NCBI RefSeq assembly: GCF_033568475.1
Contig: NC_133122.1
Span: 71,385,442 to 71,449,441 of the forward strand
Direction: 5' to 3'
Source of the DNA: Henckelia pumila
Lineage: Eukaryota > Streptophyta > Magnoliopsida > Lamiales > Gesneriaceae
DNA length: 64,000 nucleotides
Shown: in pieces, positions 57,376 through 64,000 of the stretch
How positions within the stretch are numbered: position 1 is the stretch's first letter
How the letters are laid out: the number at the start of each line of letters is the position of its first letter
Notes under the pieces: generated by a model
The model's input: the letters and a program-made list of their open reading frames with translations, nothing else
What the model was told of the DNA's origin: nothing
Database searches by the model: none
Translations under genes and position numbers: made by a program

Positions 57376-58236
57376 AAAAAAACAACAGTCTCCTGATCAA
57401 TCAGTTGACCCTAGAGTAAATTCAGTTCACCCGGTTGAACCGATCCTCTCATTATTAATCTCTAGAATCTATAGTTTTGAATGAAAGAAGTAATCTAGTT
57501 AAAAATGAATTCATCAAAAAGATTATAAAGGTTACTTTATTAAAATTTTAAATTCCAAATTCAATTTTATTTCTTCAAACAGGAAATAGATTTGTAAATA
57601 TTATTTTTAAATTTTAAACCAAACAATAAGTTGATTTAATAAAATTTTAATTCCAAATCTAAATCCAAATTTTCAAGTAACGAGACACACTAAAAGCTAA
57701 AAAAAAATCCATAAACTGACCATAAATATTAGAGATGGAAATTAAAACTTTTGTTTGAATTTTTTGTTTTTTATTTTAATTATCTTTATCTTCAAATTTT
57801 AGTCCTAAATCATCTTTCAATTTTCTGTAATTTTATTTCTTTTTCATCGAAAATGTTAACGTACATTTCTTTTAATTACTACCATGTTGCGGCCAGCCCC
57901 CGAGATATGAACTTCATTGGTGTCATCACCATATTAACGCCATTCCGAGAAATGACTGAAACTATAAAAAAAATATATTATAGATTAAAAATGAAATTTG
58001 ATCATATAGTACACGAATATTTCAGGAGTCCAAAATATGGATAGAAATAGTAATTTTTTTCTATTAGAAATGGTTGTATATAAGTTTTTAAAATTTTAGA
58101 ATTTTTTTCTTGATTTAGAAAAAGAAGGATATATATTTTTTTGGCAAGGATATTTTTTCTTTTGAAATACAATATATAATTATAAAATAATTTAAAATTT
58201 GAGTAAAAATTATTTTGGTACACGAACTATTGATAA
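57376..58236. other. AT-rich unassigned sequence
   Basis: No coding region, RNA or repeat boundary is supported. Short frames are low complexity. Confidence 0.5.
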
Positions 58237-58674
58237 AATGTCAAATTGGTACACAAACTATTGAAAATGGTTTAATTGGTATATAATCAAACTCAAAAGT
58301 CAATTTTTTCGTTTACTTAAATTGCTTTTAAATTGAATATTGTTATTAAATTTATTAATTGAAATACATACATATTTTTGTCTTTTAAATTATTATATTA
58401 ATTACAATTGCAAATATAAATTCATATTTTCTAATTACTATACTATAAAAAGAATATTATGTATCATTATACAAAAAAATATTTAACGTAAAATTTATAG
58501 ATTATAAATGAAAGAACACACACATATATAATTTTTAATTTGATTAATATAAAGAATAATATTATAACATAGATAAAGAGAAAAATATATATATATATTT
58601 TTATATATTTTTAATATATATTATTTTTGAATATATAATTAATCAATTGTTTTTTTTGAGATCGTAATCAATTG

Positions 58675-58712
<38 letters not shown>

Positions 58713-58976
58713 ATGTGCATGTTTGTAGTAATTAATATTTACAATGTTTTGTACAATGAGTACGATCTTTTTTTTATAATATAAACATTAAATAAATATA
58801 ATTTTATGTTTATAATTGTATTAATAAAATAATTTTTAAAAATAAATTGTGTATCTATTTTAATTTAGCAAAAATATTAGAATTTAAAATAATGTGGGTG
58901 AAGGGTAAAATTGATTTATAAGTTGATTATGTACTAATTAAATCATTTTCAATAATTTATGTACCAATTTAACATT
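58237..58976. mobile_element. MITE candidate with ~75-bp terminal inverted repeats
   Basis: The left segment (58237-58310, AATGTCAAATTGGTACAC...) and the reverse complement of the right segment (58900-58976) match over about 75 bp with scattered differences. The core is AT-rich, noncoding, and includes (AT)n at 58676-58706. Long TIRs would suit a Mutator-like nonautonomous element. A target duplication could not be defined, so outer limits are approximate. Confidence 0.6.
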
Positions 58977-60266
58977 GGAAAACACTTGTACGAGACAGTT
59001 TCACGAGTAATGGGTCAACCCATTGAATATAAAATACCCACTCAAGGTCAATCGGATCTAAATTAAAGATCCTAGCTCAGAAGCCCAAATCCTCGCCGCT
59101 CTTATACCACATCATACGCCCAAATCCATCGGTCTCGATCAAATTCAAAGACAATCCCTTGTTCCATCCTTGTCCGTTTGGGAGGCTTCGTAACGAGGTA
59201 ATATCAGTTTTTATGGTTTGAGTTTATGGTTGGAATTCTTCACTATTCGGAGAATCTGATAACAAAATGGGCAGACTTCATTTGTTAGACATCAATGAGA
59301 AATTCTTTCGTTTTCATGGCTGTTTTGATTAAATCAGTCATCAGCTTCAATTATTGAGTGTTCTTATTATTTCTTTCAGCCGGAATCTATGTAAACGAAG
59401 TCTGCGATGATGAACAGATGGACCATTTGGTTTTTTCAGTCACAGATGTCTGATGTACTCATGGATGTCTGTCTCAACTCTCGAGGTATGTTAACAATTG
59501 CTCCTACAAACGATGATAAGTGTTGTATTATATTGTAAGAATTTGATTTCTGGATTTTCGTGTTTCTGTAATGGTTTGTCTTTCGTCTCTTGTTTACAAA
59601 CTTTTTGTATTCTTTCTTGGTTCTTGGATTTGTTTATCTGGGTTGGTTTCCCATTGGCTTGGTGATTGAATTATTGAGTGTTTTTATTATTTCTTTTAGC
59701 CCGAATCTAATGTTGCGAGCAGCTCGTTAATGGACAAAAAAAAAAATTCGATTGTTTTTCTAGATTTAAGGTTTATTCGGTTGATGTACTTCAAAATTCT
59801 AGACTTTATGTTTTGTGGTATTTAATAGGTCTTAATATTGATGCTCTTGGTATTGAATATTCATGTGGCACTCGTTCGAACTTGAAGTAATATATATTGA
59901 TTTAACATATTCTTTTGAATGCTAACATGTGAAGATGTCTAATTGTATTTTTCGATTTTGTTTTATAATGAAAATTTTGAAAAAGAAAAGAAAAGACAAA
60001 TCCAGCCTTTCCGAAAATCGATTTATCTAGTTATTGTTCTTCATATTTTGTTAGGTATTTAAATTCTTGTGAACTTGTTGAATTGCAATTTGAACCTATT
60101 TTGTTAGAGCATTTTGTGAACTTTTTGCATATTTACAAGGTGTGAAATGTTATTTATGATATAGTCTTTTTAAAACTTATTTTATTTTTCATATAACTCT
60201 ATAGTACCAAAAAAAAAATGATCCATTGTAATTCCAATACCCAACAAATGAGTACTTTTTCTTGCA
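58977..60266 (+). other. Exon-like segments upstream of the AlaRS fragment
   Basis: A GC-richer segment (59080-59200) ends in a donor-like ACGAGGTAAT. Another segment is bounded by an acceptor TTTCTTTCAG (59379) and a donor GAGGTATG (59486), as in a spliced 5' UTR or short exon. Its ATG frame does not join in phase to the AlaRS frame at 60267. Two segments near 59352 and 59670 (TTATTGAGTGT...TATTTCTTT, period ~318 bp) look duplicated. No protein identity was recognised. Confidence 0.35.
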
Positions 60267-60640
60267 GGGTGCTAGTTGAGAGCTTGGATGATACTGATGG
60301 TGATGCATTGAAGAGTTCTGCTGAGTATTTAGCAGATGCTCTACAAGATCCAACAGCTGTTGTTTTGGGTTCATGTCCGGATGAAAACCGAGTGAGTTTA
60401 GTTGTTGCTTTTACTCCGGGGGTAGTTAGTCTTGGGGTTCAAGCAGGGAAGTTTATAGGGCCTATTGCCAAGCTGTGTGATGGAAGAGGGGGCAGCCGGT
60501 CTAATTTTGCCCAGGCTGGTGGAAGTGAGCCTGAAAACTTGCTGGTCGCAAAAAGGTTGGGAAGAGCTGGTTTCACTTCTTGCTGAGAAGACAACCTGAA
60601 AATATCATAATCAATGGAAAGAAGTTGGAGTTTGAGCTGA
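60267..60640 (+). pseudogene. Alanyl-tRNA synthetase C-terminal (DHHA1) exon fragment, frameshifted
   Basis: After an intron-like TTTTTCTTGCAG the frame reads LVESLDDTDGDALKSSAEYLADAL, VVLGSCPDENRVSLVVAFTPG, GVQAGKFIGPIAKLC and NFAQAGGSEPENL (split here as separate pieces). This is the DHHA1 domain at the C-terminus of alanyl-tRNA synthetase, which charges tRNA-Ala. The wording is closest, from memory, to the plant organellar form. After EPENL the frame runs out of register to TGA at 60584-60586. The expected end, EELVSLLAEK, is found in another frame just beyond (about 60560-60600). So an indel has destroyed the C-terminus. The glycine-rich motif before SNFAQAGG is also altered (GRGGSR). No upstream catalytic domain is in the window. 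Confidence 0.8.
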
Positions 60641-60999
60641 CTCTAACTCTCGAAGTTGCTATATATCATGCATCTTGTACTTAGATTTCTCCATTCAAGC
60701 CTTCTGTCACGTTGCACATATGTTCAATCCAATCAAATTACAGGAGACTTGTAGATAAAAGAGGAACACGAATCTTAAATGTTTAGAGAATGAGATACAA
60801 AGATGGAGGTTGTAAGGTGCACTCATTAACGTTTCTTTTAAGTATTTTGCATTGTAATTGTCAGTGTAAGCCGAGAATTCGTGAGTCATCTTGTACAATA
60901 TGGAACAATGAAAGTATGTGTTTATTAATAAAGTGGCGGGCAAAGAAATTATTATGAGGGGTTGAGTTCAGTTAAATCAATTAATTATTTTGTTTTTCT
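60641..60999. other. Sequence downstream of the AlaRS fragment
   Basis: This is possibly former 3' UTR of the AlaRS copy. No gene is seen. Confidence 0.4.
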
Positions 61000-62130
61000 T
61001 TAAACTTCATAAGTTTTCATATTATTTATGTCAAATAAATATATAATAAAAGTAATAATTTTGATAAAAACTAATATTTTTAACATACAAAATAGTACTT
61101 TTGACCAAAAAAATAATATTTTAAATGTTAAATAAGTATATGATAGAAGTAATACATTTGACATAAAAACTAATATTTTTAACATAAAAATTAATACTCT
61201 TGTTTACCCAAAAAATAATATTTTTTATGTTAAATAAACGTACTTTAGATGTAATACTTTTAAAATAAAACTAATAATTTGAACAAAAAAAGTATTATTT
61301 TTTATATAAAAACTAATTTAATAATGTGACCAAAAACTAATTTTTATATGTCAAATAAGCATATATTACAAACTAATATTTTTGCAATAAAAACTAATAC
61401 TTTTATTATAAAAACAAATAATTTTGATCAAAAATTAATATTTTTTATGTTAAATAAGTATAAGACGGAATTAATACTTTTGACATACAAACTTATACTT
61501 TTAGCTCAAAAACTAATATTTTTCTATCCAAAGATTTATTATTTTTTATGTCAAATTAATACGTTTAACATAAAAATTAATATTTTTGTTTACCCTAAAA
61601 GTAGTATTTTTTATGTTAAATAAACGTACGTTCGATGTAATACTTTTAAAATAAACATAATAATTTGGACAATAAAAGCATTACTTTTGATATAAAAATT
61701 AATTTAATAATGTGATCAAAATATTACAAAATAATATTTTTAGCATAAAAATTAATATTTTTTAGTATAAAAAAAAATATTTTTGATCAAAATTAATATT
61801 TTTTTATGTCAAATAAGTATAAAACAAAAATAATACTTTTGACATACAAACTTATACTTTTAGCTCAAAAACTAATAGTTTTCTACCTAAAGATTCATTA
61901 TTTTTTTATGTTAAATAAGCATACGATTAAAGTAATATTTTGACATCAAAACTAATACTTTTAACATAAAAATTGATATTTTTGTTTACCCAAAAAGCAA
62001 TATTTTTTTTATGTTAAATAAATATACATTAGATGTAATACTTTTAAAATAAAAACTAATAATTTGAAAAAAAAAAAAAAAAAAGCATGACTTTTGACAT
62101 AAAAACTAATTTAATAATGTGACCAAAGAA
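61000..62130. repeat. Decayed AT-rich tandem array, unit ~386-398 bp with shorter internal repeats
   Basis: A long phrase starting GTTAAATAAACGTAC and continuing through GATGTAATACTTTTAAAATAA to TTTAATAATGTGACC recurs at 61229, 61615 and 62013. Within each unit a ~25-30-bp phrase of the type AAAACTAATATTTTTAACAT recurs many times. Base composition is extremely AT-rich. Lys/Asn/Ile-rich reading frames across it are artefacts. Confidence 0.8.
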
Positions 62131-62429
62131 TCAAGTTCTTTCTAAAAGCTAAATAGATACATTGTTGTTTGCTAAGTTAGATACATTGTTGTGTGATGTC
62201 TTAGCAAAGGAGATTTACCTTAAAGGGAGTACAAAAATATAATAACTGGAAGAACAAGTTATTTTTATAATATTACTGGAGAAATCTGCAAGTTTATATT
62301 AAAAAAACATTGAAAACCATCCATTCTTTTACCAAGTTGAAGCCGTATAATGTATTTTAATGATGAAAACATGATAAAAACCTGCCACATAATGATTGAT
62401 CACTAAATTACAACACAACACAACACAAC

Positions 62430-62870
62430 ATTAAACCAACAAAACTTGTAAGTTAAGCAATTAATGTAAACCATCCTCTTCGGTTGGACATCATACTCCT
62501 CTAGCACCACAGCCACATGCGCGTGAATGAAGCTGAGTAGAGGATTCAAATTGTCCATCATTAAACTGAAATAAGTCAAAGTCCTCAGCACTAGCTTCTC
62601 AGAGACAAAGGCTGTTAGTGTTCCTGATTTTGTATCCAGGAATTGGTGCATCATATGCGAGAGCTTTCATCACCTTGCCGCCAACCCATTTTTTTGCTAA
62701 CAAAATTTTTCATTATCGGTATCACTCGTACAATAATCTTTAACAGGACTAGTATTTTGATCTACATCTATAAAATTAGACTCTAATGTAATTAAATAAG
62801 AAGCATTTGAGGCATCAGTCACCAACTGAATTGCAGGCCCACCAATGAGACAAATAAATGTTCTGTGTAT
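62430..62870 (-). pseudogene. Alpha-glucan phosphorylase (plastidial type) fragment
   Basis: On the minus strand the frame reads KWVGGKVMKALAYDAPIPGYK, then IRNTNSLCL, a stop, EASAEDFDLFQFNDGQFES and TQLHSRA. This matches the conserved region of plant starch phosphorylase that contains ALAYDVPIPGYK and EDFNLFQFNDGQYE, which acts in plastid starch turnover. The stop stands where Trp is expected (LRLW). Past HSRA the sequence degenerates with shifts. Upstream about 55 codons stay open in the same frame but do not resemble the enzyme and may be intron or foreign sequence. No other part of the enzyme is present, so this is an isolated gene fragment. Confidence 0.75.
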
Positions 62871-63446
62871 CAAATATGGAACGAGAAAATAAATTTATGA
62901 CAATACACAAAATAGAGAAATCGAGCACTTATGCACAAAGAAAACAACTAGAGTTTAAGCGGAGAGAAGAGTGCGGCTTACATGAATCCTCCAGCCCCAA
63001 TCTTTCAATTTTTGAGTTAAAGTGTCTAGTCATGAGCATAGTAAGAAATATTCCAAGATTCTTTGCACGACATCTACATAGTGCATGGTTTGTCCTTCAC
63101 TTGAATTGAAGGATGACATTAGACCGTATTATCTTTGTAACAGAGCCTATATATCTTGGCAAAACGTTATTTTTAGTCATAATAACTATAAGAATATGAG
63201 AATATTATTCATCCACTTTACAAGTTTTCTTATGTTTAAATTTCAAAATTTGAATATTACGCTAGGTTCAAAGAGAGCCAACAATACATCATTATACAAT
63301 ACCATAAAACATGTTCAAAGAGCCAACAAATATATTATTAGTCAAAATTGAAGTGAAACAAGGAAAACTAGAGATGCGTAGCAAACCCAAGTATTTACAT
63401 TCTACAGTATCACACAAGATAAAATGAACAAAATATCATACCTGAA
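62871..63446. other. Unassigned sequence
   Basis: No gene is supported on either strand. Short frames (for example plus-strand 62858-63109) have no recognisable motif. Confidence 0.4.
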
Positions 63447-63486
63447 ATGAACAAAATTAAAATTAAAATTAAAATTAAAATTTTTA
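63447..63486. repeat. (AAAATT)n short tandem repeat
   Basis: Consecutive AAATTA-type hexamers form a short simple repeat. Confidence 0.7.
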
Positions 63487-63649
63487 AAATGAACTTCGAA
63501 ATCAAGCAAGATGCACCCACCCATGTGCTGAGCTATTTATTTATACGATGATTACTATGTGATATGACAAAATACCAATGCCCAAGTAATAATAAACCAA
63601 ATGAACAAAAACCATTGAAAAAACATGAAACTAAAACCACCACCCAATA

Positions 63650-63895
63650 ACGATAAGCGGCAACTTCAGCAGGTGTATTTTTAGGAGGACAAAAACCCAA
63701 ACTAATCTGCTTTACAGCTTCAATTTGAATGGCCTCAGGGTCCTCCCTTGCACTCAATTCCAAAGCCAATTGAATATGATACTCCTCTACATCAGGATCC
63801 CTTGAGTTGCCAAACTCGGAATCATGCCTCACCGCGACTAAAACAACATCCAAGCTACTATTATCCATGGAATCAAAAGTTTTTACCCTTCTTTC
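63650..63895 (-). CDS. EDR1-like MAPKKK N-terminal exon (partial)
   Basis: The minus-strand frame contains MDNSSLDVVLVAVRHDSEF, NSRDPDVEEYHIQLALELSA, EDPEAIQIEAVKQISLG and TPAEVAAYRYW (overlapping pieces). This is the start of the EDR1/CTR1-like regulatory domain found in plant Raf-type MAPKKKs, which act in defence and ethylene-type signalling. After YRYW the sequence GGGTGGTGG could be a splice donor; the translation beyond it is hydrophobic and unlike the family. Upstream the frame stays open to about 63895. No kinase domain or second exon was recognised to the left, where a phosphorylase fragment lies within 1 kb. It is therefore either the edge of a real gene with large introns or, more likely, another gene fragment. 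Confidence 0.6.
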
Positions 63896-64000
63896 AACTC
63901 TTGGAACATTGGATTATATTTGTTTAAATATTATATTCAAATCAAAAGTGAATATTCGATGTCAAATCCAACAAATATTTGATAGTTCTGTGCTAGAAAT

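Noticed and set aside
61348-61623. Lys/Asn/Ile-rich 91-codon frame
   Set aside because: It is part of the AT-rich tandem array. The periodicity is that of the DNA repeat.
62858-63109. 83-codon plus-strand frame starting MFCVSNMERENKF
   Set aside because: No domain, no neighbouring exon signals and no resemblance to a known family.

Overview
The window is a retrotransposon-dominated stretch of a flowering-plant nuclear genome, most likely a eudicot; the species cannot be told from the sequence. The evidence is plant-type Ty1/Copia and Ty3/Gypsy (chromovirus-like) elements primed by initiator tRNA-Met, a plant F-box gene with a spliced first exon, and exon-like fragments of plant alanyl-tRNA synthetase, plastidial-type alpha-glucan phosphorylase and an EDR1-like kinase. 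I see no intact undisturbed host gene.

Layout. 1-3961: the 5' two thirds of a decayed Copia element on the minus strand (C1). 4486-4945: a 223-bp tandem duplication bordered by (AT)n. 5311-16377: an F-box gene on the minus strand whose second exon is split by a nearly complete 9.8-kb Copia element (C2, 6169-15961) with a perfect 5-bp target duplication. Removing the element and one duplication leaves one open frame. 16.4-18.2 kb: AT-rich sequence with no gene seen. 18.19-20.4 kb: a Gypsy RNase H fragment cut by an LTR related to C2. 20459-21045: an unusual composite of two long palindromes, each enclosing a tRNA-like module with Pol III A and B boxes.

22.4-57.4 kb is a five-level nest. A SIRE-like Copia LTR received a hAT-type MITE (22689-23179) and a Gypsy element G1 (23349-56604). 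G1 received G2 (26602-34328, minus) in its interior and G3 (39176-56366) in its 3' LTR. G3 received G4 (43189-52699) inside pol, and G4 received a solo Copia-type LTR (50255-52115) inside its 3' LTR. I read matching 5-bp target duplications for G1, G2, G3, G4 and the solo LTR, so the insertion order follows directly.

57.4-64 kb: AT-rich sequence, a long-TIR MITE candidate, a decayed AT-rich tandem array (61.0-62.1 kb) and fragments of three unrelated genes.

The elements are not cooperating genes. G2, G3 and G4 each encode a single-frame Gag-Pol (Gag with two zinc knuckles, protease, RT, RNase H, integrase, C-terminal chromodomain-like region) and all are broken by stops. The signals that most deserve a second look are the palindromic tRNA-like composite, arrays of 15-bp imperfect palindromes just upstream of the TATA box in three Gypsy LTR families, and a UGA at exactly the same integrase codon in all three.
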